From positions 1 to 64,000 of the forward strand of contig JAEWHP010000036.1 of assembly GCA_023387735.1 (NCBI GenBank): a DNA stretch of 64,000 nt, in the 5' to 3' direction. A program made the translations under genes and the position numbers. The notes under the pieces were generated by a model. That model did not search any database, was not told where the DNA came from, and saw nothing but the letters and a program-made list of their open reading frames with translations. Below are positions 1 through 7,733 of the stretch, piece after piece. This stretch comes from Pseudomonadota bacterium (GTDB lineage: Bacteria > Pseudomonadota > Alphaproteobacteria > Rhizobiales > Xanthobacteraceae). How positions within the stretch are numbered: the stretch's first letter is position 1; each line of letters opens with the position of its first letter.

Positions 1-192
1 GCCCTCTGCTGGATTCAGCGCGACTATCCTCTGTACCCGATCGTATTGTCCCGAAAGCAAGTCGTCTAGGAGGGTGGTGTAATCGATGCCTTCGTCGGTC
101 TCTCTAAAGGCAGCCCCGGATTTGAACCCTTCGAGGACCAGATAGAAATCCTTGTCCAAACGGTCGTTCGGAACAATTGACGGTGTACTCAT
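1..192 (-). CDS. Hypothetical protein, N-terminal part (runs off left edge)
   Basis: An ATG at 192 (read leftwards) follows an AGGGAG-type ribosome binding site 8-9 bases upstream and opens a frame that stays open to the window edge, giving 64 residues. The visible part is acidic and soluble (for example DKDFYLVLEGFKSGAAFRE), with no signal peptide or membrane segment. I do not recognise the family and the C-terminus is missing. It lies in the accessory region left of the integrase and may be element cargo or old island content. Confidence 0.55.
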   Translation of the reverse strand, partial: MSTPSIVPNDRLDKDFYLVLEGFKSGAAFRETDEGIDYTTLLDDLLSGQYDRVQRIVALNPAEG

Positions 193-541
193 ACGACAAA
201 ACTCCCTTGTCCCGAGTCCAAAGTAGGTCGGGAAAAGGTGGAAAGCGAATCAGTTAGCGATGCAAATCTGCCGTCGTGTCAATCAGAATCTGCGGGCAAC
301 AAATGTCAGTGCTTGACCGGCCCGCCGACACAGAAAATAAATCGAAAGAGATCTATGCCGATTAACTATCTGATGTGATTGATATTGGTGTGACGGGCAG
401 GGACTTCAATCTCGCCCTCATAATCAAAAGTCTTGTGGGATAATTACCGGTTGCGATCGTTGGCGAGCGTGACTTTGGCCAAGGCCTGTTGCACGACGAT
501 GGTGGAGGCGCACCCTTTCAGGATTCGATGGCGCCTTGTGA
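193..541. other. Intergenic stretch without a recognisable gene
   Basis: This stretch holds the upstream region of the leftmost minus-strand gene and then overlapping short frames on both strands. None has a convincing ribosome binding site or recognisable composition. I see no RNA gene or strong hairpin in it. Confidence 0.4.
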
Positions 542-769
542 GAAGTTCCATACGGTTGCGGCGGCCGCGGCTTATTCCGGCGCAACTCTTGCAGAGCAAC
601 GACTCCCATTCGAACGCTCGAGGACCGCCATGAAGCTGTCGATAGCGCCAAACTCGTTTACAATTTCGTCGCGGAGACGCAGATCATCGCGTGTCTCGAA
701 GCCTCGCAAACCGGCGACCAGATCATTCTGTCAGAGCCCCAGCGTACTCGCCGCCTGGCTGAGTGTTGA
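542..769 (+). pseudogene. Possible C-terminal gene remnant without start codon
   Basis: A frame is open from just after a TGA at 539-541 to a TGA at 767-769 and has no start codon near its beginning. Its second half reads like ordinary soluble protein (VDSAKLVYNFVAETQIIACL and onward), whereas the first half is Arg/Cys-rich and unconvincing. It may be the tail of a decayed gene whose front has been lost. I do not recognise a family and the call is tentative; an overlapping minus-strand frame at 424-651 looks less natural. Confidence 0.25.
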
Positions 770-775
770 CGCAAG

Positions 776-1090
776 TTAGCGGCCTCTACAAGTCTGACGG
801 TACCTACGACAATTCCCTTCACCTTGTTCGCCCAACTGATCCTTGTTTAGGCAAGCAGCGCGCAATTCTCCGCACACATCCCGCCGGACTGGCCGTTGGC
901 AAGCTTCCCGATATCGGCGGCAGTTTCCCTCGCCTTGCTCGCCTAGTCTGTCCTTGTTTTCGCAAGCACGTCGCAATTCCTCGCATTGACCCCGACCCCG
1001 GCCGTCATCTACTCGGACCCCGCCCGGTCCGATCTGAATAGATTGGGAGAAGCCGGATGTCGGGAATACAAAAACAACCCGACGCGACAA
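776..1090 (-). CDS. Small secreted Cys-rich protein with two tandem copies of a conserved motif
   Basis: The predicted product is 104 residues from a TTG at 1090, which is preceded by a good AGGAAG ribosome binding site. A short n-region (SRR), a hydrophobic run (VVFVFP) and a likely cleavage point near SGFSQ suggest export. The mature part begins SIQIGPGGVRVDDG, a start I associate with rhizobial small periplasmic proteins. It then carries two near-identical units of the form C-x-ELR-x-AC-x-NKD-x-LGEQGEGNCRRYR-x2-C, about 36 residues apart, so four cysteines per unit could form disulfides. No function is known to me. The TTG start and short signal peptide leave room for N-terminal decay. Its 5' end overlaps the front of the plus-strand broken gene at 1057. 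Confidence 0.5.
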   Translation of the reverse strand: MSRRVVFVFPTSGFSQSIQIGPGGVRVDDGRGRGQCEELRRACENKDRLGEQGEGNCRRYREACQRPVRRDVCGELRAACLNKDQLGEQGEGNCRRYRQTCRGR

Positions 1091-1597
1091 GGCTTCCTGG
1101 GCGGCAGAGCGGCCGCGCTCGCGGCCGGTACTGCCGTCAACGTCGCTGCGCTGGCGACCACGTGACCCGCTGCAGCGGCGTCTGACGCCATCCTGGCGGC
1201 CATCGAAGCGCACAAGGCCGCATGGGCTTTGGGGGATGAGGCGCAGCGGCAGTTTTCCGCCTTCGAGAACGAACTGGCCGATAGCCAGCGGCTGCAATAC
1301 GAGCGCCGCACCGAGGAGGAGACCCGGCGCGGCCGGGTGTTGGAGGCGGCGCGCGATGCCGCGTTCAATCGCGAGGGGGCTGCAGCCATTGCGTTGCTCG
1401 AGGTGACGGTGACGACGCTGCCGGCGATGCTGGCGCTGCTGCAGCACGTCCGGGCATACGATGACGCGACCTACGGCGAGGGCTGGCCAACCCACATGGT
1501 TATTGACGAGGAAGCCCAGGGCACGCGCCCGTGGCACTACTACCTCGTCGAGAACCTGATCCGCGACTTGCCGGCGATCATGGGGAGGGTGGTCTAA
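1057..1597 (+). pseudogene. Broken Tat-signal-type secreted hypothetical protein
   Basis: An ATG at 1057 with a GGGAGAA ribosome binding site starts a frame that must shift by one base in the A-rich stretch near 1068-1075 to reach the coding frame (PTRQGFLGGRAAALAAG). That segment resembles a twin-arginine signal with a changed second arginine. The frame then meets an in-frame TGA at 1163, where a CGA arginine would be expected, and continues open to TAA at 1597. The rest reads SDAILAAIEAHKAAW and onward, a helical secreted family that recurs in Bradyrhizobium and has no known function. A TTG at 1229 could in principle give a 122-residue fragment. Two lesions make a pseudogene the simplest reading. 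Confidence 0.5.
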
Positions 1598-1609
1598 TGG
1601 CAGAACCTG

Positions 1610-1843
1610 ATGGACAACGCCCTTGAACTTTATTGCCACGGTGTAGAGCCAATCGAGAAGCTGGGGCCGATGCGCCGATTGATCTTCACCACGCCGGACA
1701 CCAAGTATCCGGGGCACAGAAACGTGGTGGTGAAATTGATCGTGACGGCCGAGTTGCTGGCCATGTTTTCCTGCCTGGCGGCGAACGATCCGCGGGGCGT
1801 ATCCCCCGAGCTGCTGGCGCTCGAAACCAACATCGCCAACTGA
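1610..1843 (+). CDS. Small conserved hypothetical protein
   Basis: The product is 77 residues, beginning MDNALELYCHGVEPIEKLGP. Composition is normal for a folded soluble protein and there is no signal peptide or membrane helix. It starts 12 bases after the stop of the preceding frame, so the two were probably co-transcribed, and a strong hairpin terminator follows 23 bases after its stop. I recall similar short proteins in Bradyrhizobium genomes but know no function. A competing ATG at 1596 closes within ten codons. Confidence 0.6.
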   Translation: MDNALELYCHGVEPIEKLGPMRRLIFTTPDTKYPGHRNVVVKLIVTAELLAMFSCLAANDPRGVSPELLALETNIAN

Positions 1844-1866
1844 TACCTAACTGGGGTATATCGAGG

Positions 1867-1892
1867 GGCCCGCCGGTTCACGCTGGCGGGCC
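1867..1892 (+). terminator. Hairpin terminator, copy 1
   Basis: GGCCCGCC at 1867-1874 pairs with GGCGGGCC at 1885-1892 around a GGTTCACGCT loop, followed by CTCTTCC. It sits just downstream of the 1610 gene. The same hairpin, base for base in its 26-bp core, recurs at 2255. Confidence 0.7.
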
Positions 1893-1998
1893 TCTTCCGT
1901 CGGGGAACTATCGTCCCCAGGGGGATTATCGCGCGGGGGCTGGCAGTGGTGGACTAGCGGCCAGCGCCGTCCATTTTCAAGCCAAGGGAGAACTGAGT

Positions 1999-2220
1999 AT
2001 GAAAAAAGCGATTCTTGTCGGTGTTGCGATCCTCGCTGTCTCCACTTCTGGCGCTTTGGCAGCCAAGAAATCGGCGAAGCCGAAAGCACCTGCCGCCGCA
2101 ACGGCCGCAGCCACCACCCCGACGGCTCCCCCAGCTCCGGTCATGATGGGCCAGGTTAGTGCCGCTGACCGCGCACTATATGAAAAAAGTCAACGCGAAT
2201 CCGGCATGAAGAAGAAGTAG
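1999..2220 (+). CDS. Small secreted Lys/Ala/Pro-rich protein
   Basis: The product is 73 residues. The N-terminus (MKKAILVGVAILAVSTSG) is a textbook Sec signal ending near ALAAKK. The mature peptide is a Lys-Ala-Pro-rich linker followed by a conserved-looking tail with ADRALYEKSQRESGMKKK. An AAGGGAG ribosome binding site lies 8 bases upstream. A strong terminator follows 35 bases after the stop, so it is probably a single-gene unit. Similar short exported proteins ending in RESGMK occur in Bradyrhizobium; function unknown. Confidence 0.65.
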   Translation: MKKAILVGVAILAVSTSGALAAKKSAKPKAPAAATAAATTPTAPPAPVMMGQVSAADRALYEKSQRESGMKKK

Positions 2221-2254
2221 AGAGACAAGCTGGCTTCAGCGTACGCTTATTCAA

Positions 2255-2284
2255 GGCCCGCCGGTTCACGCTGGCGGGCCTTTT
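2255..2284 (+). terminator. Hairpin terminator, copy 2
   Basis: This repeats the GGCCCGCC/GGCGGGCC hairpin core of 1867-1892 exactly, here followed by TTTT, a classical rho-independent end for the 1999 gene. Two identical terminators 388 bp apart suggest local duplication or a shared mobile terminator module. Confidence 0.8.
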
Positions 2285-2433
2285 AGCGAGGCGGCCTCAG
2301 TCCTCGGGGAAAGGACTGAGGCCGTCGTTCCATGCGTCCCGTGGCCAAACCGGACGCATGTCGGCAATTCGCCCAACATCCATCCGTTTCTTTTCCACTA
2401 GAAAAATCCCGGGTTGAGGATCATCATTGTTTC

Positions 2434-2646
2434 ATGAGCAATGATGCTTTTCCGGTTGTCTACTTTTCCTGCCCGCTTTGTGCGTTGATCTTCACCGCAA
2501 CGCAGGAGCGTCGGGCAGAGCGGCGGCCTGGCGCCTACTTCTGCGGCGAGTGCGGCACCCCAGTCCTCGAATGGACGGGGTGCTATAACTTCATAAAATG
2601 GAAGCCGGTAATGAAGGCGAAACGCCACGATCGACGTTTTTGGTAG
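2434..2646 (+). CDS. Small zinc-ribbon-like protein
   Basis: The product is 70 residues from ATG 2434 (an upstream in-frame ATG at 2332 would add 34 implausible residues). It carries two CxxC knuckles, CPLC near residue 13 and CGEC near residue 39, separated by about 25 residues, as in compact zinc ribbons. It ends in a basic tail (KAKRHDRRF). No helix-turn-helix or enzyme motif is visible. It could bind nucleic acid or a protein partner; that is inference. The ribosome binding site is weak. Confidence 0.5.
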   Translation: MSNDAFPVVYFSCPLCALIFTATQERRAERRPGAYFCGECGTPVLEWTGCYNFIKWKPVMKAKRHDRRFW

Positions 2647-3283
2647 CTAACGGCCTCGCGAACGAAGTACACAGCAAGCCTGATCACTAGGTAGGTAGTG
2701 AACCCAATAAAAGCACTGGTCCCGGACATATTGCGCTCCGTTCAGGCCTACAGAGGGTAGCACCGCCACTCCGCGCGAAGGCGCGAAACTGACGCTCACA
2801 GTGTGAACTGATCGGATCGATTGCCGTTCCAATTAATCAACTTTTGTAGATAACCATCAGGTTCCCATTCGCGCTTTCTTCGAATAGTGGTGGCGCCGCG
2901 CCCTTGCACAGCGTCTCGCACGAAAAAAGGCCCCAGCCAGGGGTAGGGCTGGGGCCTTTAGTTCTGTTCACGGAATGCGCCCACCCATGGCAGGGAGGGT
3001 GGCGCTTCCCATTAATGCGGAATCCCCGCCCTCCGTTCCTCGCGCGGCTCTCGCGAATTCCTTGGCCTGCTTCCGGCTCTCGTGGCGGCCCCACTTAGCA
3101 ACCAAGCTTCAGACCGCCCGTTGTACCGCGCCGCCCGTGAAATCCGGCAACTAGAGCGGTCGGCAGGGGCCGTTAGCACGGAGCCCGGCTGGCGGCCCCA
3201 CTGTTTCGGTGTCGGTCGTGACCAGCATCAAATACCAAAGTGACCGGCGGGGTCGTCGCTGTAAACGCGCGCAGCGGCGGCCC
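2647..3283. other. Non-coding stretch with one strong hairpin
   Basis: No frame here has credible coding character. The notable element is the hairpin at 2929-2956 (separate entry). A second imperfect inverted repeat lies around 2993-3033 (GGAGGGTGGCG opposite CCGCCCTCC). Confidence 0.4.
2929..2956. terminator. Bidirectional hairpin terminator
   Basis: GGCCCCAGCC pairs perfectly with GGCTGGGGCC around an AGGGGTAG loop. A-rich bases (GAAAAAA) precede it on the left and TTTA follows on the right, so it can stop transcripts from either side. No clear gene ends at it, which suggests that its gene has been lost. Confidence 0.65.
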
Positions 3284-3501
3284 TCATTTCGCCCTCCCGA
3301 ACAGCGGCCTGACGTCGGCGCCGCGGCGACCGCATGCCATGCAGGTGAACCGGGGCTCGACAGCCGGACGTCATCGCCCCAAGGGGCGGCATCCACGACC
3401 ACGGAGTGAGAGCATTTGAAGTCGGAGCAGTAGACGATTAGCCGGCGAGGGCCGTTGTCGGATCGCATCTCACCGAGGGTGATTTTTTGTTCGCGCTTCA
3501 T
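3284..3501 (-). pseudogene. Frameshifted small Cys-pair protein
   Basis: The ATG at 3501 opens MKREQKITLGEMRSDNGPRR, then LIVYCSDFKCSH and a DDVRLS segment. After DDVRLS the frame turns into low-quality sequence, whereas the neighbouring frame reads RFTCMACGRRGADVRPLFGR and stops at 3284-3286. Joined, the two halves give a complete roughly 72-residue protein with paired cysteines in each half (CxxxxC and CxxC), a layout common in small rhizobial proteins. The junction near 3360 is best explained by a short non-triplet deletion of about 7 bases. Function unknown. Confidence 0.55.
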
Positions 3502-3590
3502 CGCGGTTCGCTTACCCGCTGCTTACCGAGCCCGAATTTACGCGGTTTCAGTGGTGCACATCAGTGACAAATTATTATATTAGATCAGCA

Positions 3591-3641
3591 TGGTGAGCGC
3601 GGAGGGACTCGAACCCTCGACCCCATGATTAAAAGTCATGT
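3591..3641 (-). tRNA. tRNA-Lys(TTT) 3' half (attachment-site relic)
   Basis: Read on the minus strand, this contains an anticodon arm with loop CTTTTAA (anticodon TTT), a variable loop, a perfect T-arm with TTCGAGT loop, an acceptor 3' strand CGCGCTC, discriminator A and encoded CCA. The 5' half is not a normal tRNA: where the D-arm should be there is a GC-rich segment with no GG-loop. A TAGCGCG at 3661-3667 could still pair with six of seven acceptor bases, at the right total length of 77. The simplest reading is a tRNA 3' end left as att by an integrative element; a decayed whole tRNA is the alternative. Confidence 0.6.
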
Positions 3642-3667
3642 GGAGCCCGGGGGGCGAAGCCGCGCTA

Positions 3668-4281
3668 GATCGTGCCGGGGGTTAAATTGCGGTCGATGCG
3701 GGCAGGGCTTGACGGTGGCGATCTCCTGCCTTTGGCGGCCAGACGTATGGATCTGAGCCGCCGAGATGCAGCCAGCGCGCGGGACGCGTGGGCGTATGAC
3801 CTTCCCATTCCCATGATTTGCAATTGCACCCAAAAACGCACCCAAGTCTGATTTACGGCGATTCTCACCCGGAAGAAGCTGACTGTCGTAAACTGAAGAA
3901 GCCCCTATGCTGCAGGAGTTTCTTGCTGGTGCCGGTTGAGAGGATGAACTCCCGACATTCGGTTTACAAAACCGCGGGCTGCCAAGCCTCCCGCGTAGGA
4001 TCGCGAAGTCTCCCAGGTCAGCATCAAAGGTCCGCGTGAGTTGACGGGTAGCAAGTTGAGAAACCAGCCGCTCATGATTTAAGCGGTAGGAGGCGCCCAG
4101 TCCGTTCGCTTTCAGAAAAGAGGACACCCTAAAAAATACACATTTATGATCTTGGGACCAAGAGACTGCTCCGCACCGATTCATCCAAAAGTAGTAAATA
4201 TCCCCCCCCCCGCATCAACAATAGATTTTCCCGAGATCGCAGCGACGATACTGGATTTGCACGTATTTTTGGTTTTTTGAG
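3668..4281. other. Non-coding stretch with tRNA-like fragment, C10 tract and AT-rich end
   Basis: No convincing gene is seen here. It contains the tRNA-Thr-like segment at 3927-3992, a run of ten C at 4202-4211, and from about 4185 a conspicuously AT-rich stretch with T-runs leading into the iteron-like repeats at 4282. A minus-strand frame at 3636-4184 translates the tRNA-like region and is rejected. Confidence 0.4.
3927..3992 (-). tRNA. tRNA-Thr(TGT)-like 3' part, 5' acceptor strand missing
   Basis: The minus strand shows a D-arm-like GGGAGGCTTGGCAGCCC, then an anticodon arm (GCGGT, loop TTTGTAA, ACCGA) with anticodon TGT, a T-arm with a six-base TTCATC loop, acceptor 3' strand AACCGGC, discriminator A and CCA. 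The expected 5' acceptor strand (GCCGGTT) is absent upstream, and the T-loop is one base short. It is therefore a degenerate tRNA or a tRNA-derived att core, probably not functional. It lies 260 bp from the tRNA-Lys 3' half. Confidence 0.4.
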
Positions 4282-4379
4282 CGATCATCCGCTCATTTCC
4301 CTTAAGTGAATCTCTCGTAAGGGAAATGAGCGAATGATCGACCGTTCCCGTCGCCGGATCATCCGCTCATTTTCCTTAA
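4282..4379. repeat. Iteron-like inverted/direct repeat cluster, candidate replication origin
   Basis: Three copies of a 22-24 bp unit built on GATCATCCGCTCATTTCCC are present. Copy 1 (4282-4305) and copy 2 (4318-4340) face each other around a 12-base spacer, making a long hairpin with one arm mismatch. Copy 3 (4357-4379) repeats copy 1 in direct orientation with one base changed. The cluster lies about 75 bp beyond the 3' end of the primase-helicase gene, next to AT-rich DNA with T-runs. Iterons beside a replication gene are the usual plasmid and ICE origin layout. An operator array or a terminator hairpin are alternatives. Confidence 0.5.
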
Positions 4380-4453
4380 AGGGTTTATAGTCGCAGGTCG
4401 CACAATGAGTTACGCCCGCAGATCCTATCAAGGGTTCACCGGCAGAGAGGTGG

Positions 4454-7400
4454 TCATGGTGCGACCTCGACCGGAATACCGAGCCTTTCTTCCAAAGCAC
4501 GGGCCGGGTCGGGGCAAAGGAAGGTGTGGAAGTAGCCGACACGTTTTTTCGCTTTCGGGGCTTTCGGGCGGTACGTCAGTTTCACAAAGCCGGGCAGGGT
4601 CGGCACACCCTGGGCAACGTCACGTCGCGCCGTTATCAACGACCCCCAAATCGTCGGCCAGATTCGGCGTATGTCGACGGGCGACAACAACATCATTCCG
4701 TCGCTGTAAGCGGTCGCGATGAACCTCGAGGGGGCGTTCCATTTCACGACCTTGTCGACGACGGTCGGCAGCACGTTGTCGAATAGCAGCACGATCGTGA
4801 GCGGCGATCTCCCGTCACGGTTCAACGGGCGCGCGCGGCCGAACGCCTGTATCTGTTCGCACTCGGTGATCTGGTAGCGGTGCGCCTCGCACAGCGGATC
4901 AGGATGCCGGTCAACCTGCACCATGCGCTGCCGTCCGTTACGTAAGTTGATGCCGACCGGCTCGCGCCCAAACCAAGAAAATTCCCCGTCGTTCGACTCG
5001 ATGATATCGGGCATCTCGCCGCTGACTGTTGCGGCCTGCGCTTCGCACACCTCGGGGCCGGGTTGCGTTCGCCCGATTAGAATCTGCAGGCGAACATCCT
5101 TATGCCGATCGATTCCTGCGACGGCGTTGTAATGTTCGACGCGGATGTTTTCGGGAAGCTTCTGCGCGCGCAGCCAGTCGGCAACCGGCTTTTGCGCAAT
5201 GACCACGGTCGGCTGACATTTGAACTCCATCCAATATTGCAGAATGCAAAGCCGCATCTCTTCGCGGTGCCCTTCGACATGCTCGCCGTGAATCAGCTTC
5301 TCGGCCGATGTCGGCGCTTTGCGAACCTGCAGCGTGTAAACCTCGTCAGGCACAGCGACCGGGAGGCTTGTCTTTATCTCCATCGCTGGGAAAATCTGCT
5401 TCAGGATTTCCTTCGATGGCATCGTCGCATCAAGATAGAGCACCTGCTTGTGATGAAATTGTTTCGAGATCCGGGCGAGCCCACGCCAAGTAATTTGCCG
5501 TACGTCGTCAATGGTTTTGATCTGCAGCCGCCCCGATGTCTCGATCAACGGTGGGTCGTACATGTTTTCGATTTCCGTGACGAAGGTGATGATGTGTCGG
5601 GTCTCTCGAATTTGCCGGATCAGTTTCGATTTCGCCTTCTTTTCCGCGGCCGATAAACCGCGTCCCGGCAATAACCCTAACTCCTTTGACAGTTTCTTGT
5701 AGCGCTCCCACTCATCGACCTTCAGGCGGTGGAGAAAATCAAGATCGAGCATCGGGTCGTCTGGATTGCCACCCTCGATCGTTTCACGTTTCACCCCGCC
5801 GTCGTCCTGCTCCAGCAAATGTCGCCCCAGCAAAACGCGGCTCACTATTCTACTTTCAGTCAAAATCTTGATGGGCAATTTGACGTGCCGGCTCTCGATG
5901 CCGCGTATTGCCTTTTCGAAAAACCCTTCGTCGAGCATTAGCATATTAACGTCGCGAAAAACACGATGCCGATAGAACAGCACGTCGGATGCGGCGATCC
6001 AGACGCGCGGCTTCTTTTTGAGCTGCTTCTGATAACTGCACCTTGAATAAAAACTGCATTCGTGGTCGCCGCTCTTGCACACCGTCGTCTGCACATTCTG
6101 CATCGCCTCGATGGCGTCGGCGACCGACTCTGGGTCCCGGCACATCTTGGGATTTTTATGCTCCCGATCGTCGGTTAATATGAAGTTCGGGTGGTCCGGG
6201 TCGTCGGCTCCGCGCCCCCGAAATATCTCTACATCAACGCCAGCCTCGGCGAGTTCTTGTCTGATCTCGTCACTGACACCGCCAGGCTTGATGGTCGGGA
6301 CGGTGTACAGAAACCGCCGCTTGGATTCAATGATGGCCTTGATGGCGGCGCGCGTCTTGCCGACGCCGACCTCGACAGGCAAGCCAACTGTACGGACGCA
6401 AGGACGCCCCGTAGCTTCCTCCGCAAAGATCTCAGCCCAGTTTTTTTCGCGCTTGTCATAGTTGACGAACCGCACCACGTCGTGCTGAAGCGCCGCACGC
6501 GCCTCTGGCATGGTTATCGTGGTCTTCGTTTCCGTATCCGACTGCATCTTGAAAGGCGCTGTTCGTTCCCACCCATTCTCGATCGCTATGGCGTAAATCT
6601 TGTTCGCGCCGGTCCGATCGGGCGGGGACGTCTTGTAATGCGCCCACCGGTCGCGCGTCTCGACTGGGTCATACTTTTTTGACTTCTTGGAAAACGCAGC
6701 GAACAATTCGAAACCCGCATCGCTGTTCGCGGTAGCAGCAGATAGAGCTAGGCCGATATTGTTTCTGTCGTTCCAATGCAAATCGTCGTTGGTAACGAAC
6801 GCCATAGCCTCGGTCAACGTCCTGATGTCGGCGAGAGACCTTTCAGACCTCGCAGCAAATTCCTGCCAGGTGTTTCGAGGCTTTGCAGGTTCACGAGCGT
6901 GCCGAAGTCTGGTGGCCTTGTTGACGGCTTCTGCGGGAGCGGCATCGCGCAAGACATCATATACAGTGTTAAGGTCGATCTCGTTTTCGCTCTCTTCGAC
7001 GATCTGGCACAGTCGGGGATTGTTGGGGTCTTTGAGATGCCACGAACCGGGCCAACGCATCGGATGTACGATCGGCACACATGTCGGATCCGCGCCAACG
7101 ATGGCAGTTGCAAAGGCGCGAGCCTGCTTCAATAGTTTTAGGCCTTCCGGGTCCCGCGCCGGGACCTTCAGCACCCAGTGAAGGTGCAGCTTGGGTTCGG
7201 TCTCTCCGGTCTGGGGATCGGCCCATCGCCCGCCGCTTTCAACGACCAGTGTCGGGGCGCCTAAGTGCGCCGACAACGTCGCAAGTGCAGCACTGGGCAA
7301 CTCGTCGCACTCAATGCTGATCGTCAGCCCTTCAGCAAGATTTTCTTCCTTGGCATTTTTGTTCGTCTTGAACGTGGCGATCGGTGGGCTGAAAACGCCA

Positions 7401-7720
7401 CCTGCCTTTGCCGCATCACGTGCCGCGTGAACCGCGCCTTTGATCAGCCACTTAAATTGGTCGGTGTCGATATCGAATGGCCGCGGGTGATAGATCGGCG
7501 TGCCGTCGTCACGATTGAAAGCCCGCAGCGAAACCCAAAACTCCGGCGATGCGTGTCGGAAGATGGTGCGTATGAAGGTTGCAAGCTGGTCCTTGTCCGG
7601 CTGCGGTGGAGCGAGAGTTGCGAGAGGCAAAGGTGCTGTGGTAAGCATGCGGGGTCCGGTGAGAGGGACAAAGTAAGAGGCCTCGCGAGAGTTGACGCTC
7701 TCGCGGGGCCGTGGCTCCAT
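4454..7720 (-). CDS. RepB-type primase fused to Fe-S SF2 helicase (replication protein)
   Basis: The product is 1088 residues. Residues about 40-260 look like an archaeo-eukaryotic primase of the RepB type: SIECDE at 135-140 gives the acidic pair, LHLHW near 178-182 the histidine motif, and PMRWPGSWHLK near 220-230 is the family signature. Residues 300-390 resemble a PriCT region. A helicase follows: Walker A VEVGVGKT (449-456), four cysteines C527, C548, C555 and C561, Walker B LMLDEGF (594-600), and a motif VI-like QAFGRARPLNR late in the chain. Cysteines between motifs I and II are characteristic of XPD/DinG-type Fe-S helicases. The gene starts 13 bases after the small protein at 7734-7928, so the two are likely co-transcribed. 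A role in replicating the integrated element is inferred. Confidence 0.75.
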   Translation of the reverse strand: MEPRPRESVNSREASYFVPLTGPRMLTTAPLPLATLAPPQPDKDQLATFIRTIFRHASPEFWVSLRAFNRDDGTPIYHPRPFDIDTDQFKWLIKGAVHAARDAAKAGGVFSPPIATFKTNKNAKEENLAEGLTISIECDELPSAALATLSAHLGAPTLVVESGGRWADPQTGETEPKLHLHWVLKVPARDPEGLKLLKQARAFATAIVGADPTCVPIVHPMRWPGSWHLKDPNNPRLCQIVEESENEIDLNTVYDVLRDAAPAEAVNKATRLRHAREPAKPRNTWQEFAARSERSLADIRTLTEAMAFVTNDDLHWNDRNNIGLALSAATANSDAGFELFAAFSKKSKKYDPVETRDRWAHYKTSPPDRTGANKIYAIAIENGWERTAPFKMQSDTETKTTITMPEARAALQHDVVRFVNYDKREKNWAEIFAEEATGRPCVRTVGLPVEVGVGKTRAAIKAIIESKRRFLYTVPTIKPGGVSDEIRQELAEAGVDVEIFRGRGADDPDHPNFILTDDREHKNPKMCRDPESVADAIEAMQNVQTTVCKSGDHECSFYSRCSYQKQLKKKPRVWIAASDVLFYRHRVFRDVNMLMLDEGFFEKAIRGIESRHVKLPIKILTESRIVSRVLLGRHLLEQDDGGVKRETIEGGNPDDPMLDLDFLHRLKVDEWERYKKLSKELGLLPGRGLSAAEKKAKSKLIRQIRETRHIITFVTEIENMYDPPLIETSGRLQIKTIDDVRQITWRGLARISKQFHHKQVLYLDATMPSKEILKQIFPAMEIKTSLPVAVPDEVYTLQVRKAPTSAEKLIHGEHVEGHREEMRLCILQYWMEFKCQPTVVIAQKPVADWLRAQKLPENIRVEHYNAVAGIDRHKDVRLQILIGRTQPGPEVCEAQAATVSGEMPDIIESNDGEFSWFGREPVGINLRNGRQRMVQVDRHPDPLCEAHRYQITECEQIQAFGRARPLNRDGRSPLTIVLLFDNVLPTVVDKVVKWNAPSRFIATAYSDGMMLLSPVDIRRIWPTIWGSLITARRDVAQGVPTLPGFVKLTYRPKAPKAKKRVGYFHTFLCPDPARALEERLGIPVEVAP

Positions 7721-7733
7721 TAATCCCGATCAA

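Noticed and set aside
776..1717. A 313-residue minus-strand frame
   Set aside because: Only its last 104 residues look like protein with a signal peptide and a ribosome binding site; the rest is antisense to better plus-strand coding.
3636..4184. A 182-residue minus-strand frame
   Set aside because: It translates straight through the tRNA-Thr-like segment and the tRNA-Lys half, and has no recognisable composition or ribosome binding site.
4202..4211. C10 homopolymer as a phase-variation switch
   Set aside because: It lies in non-coding DNA with no start codon or promoter that it would obviously control.
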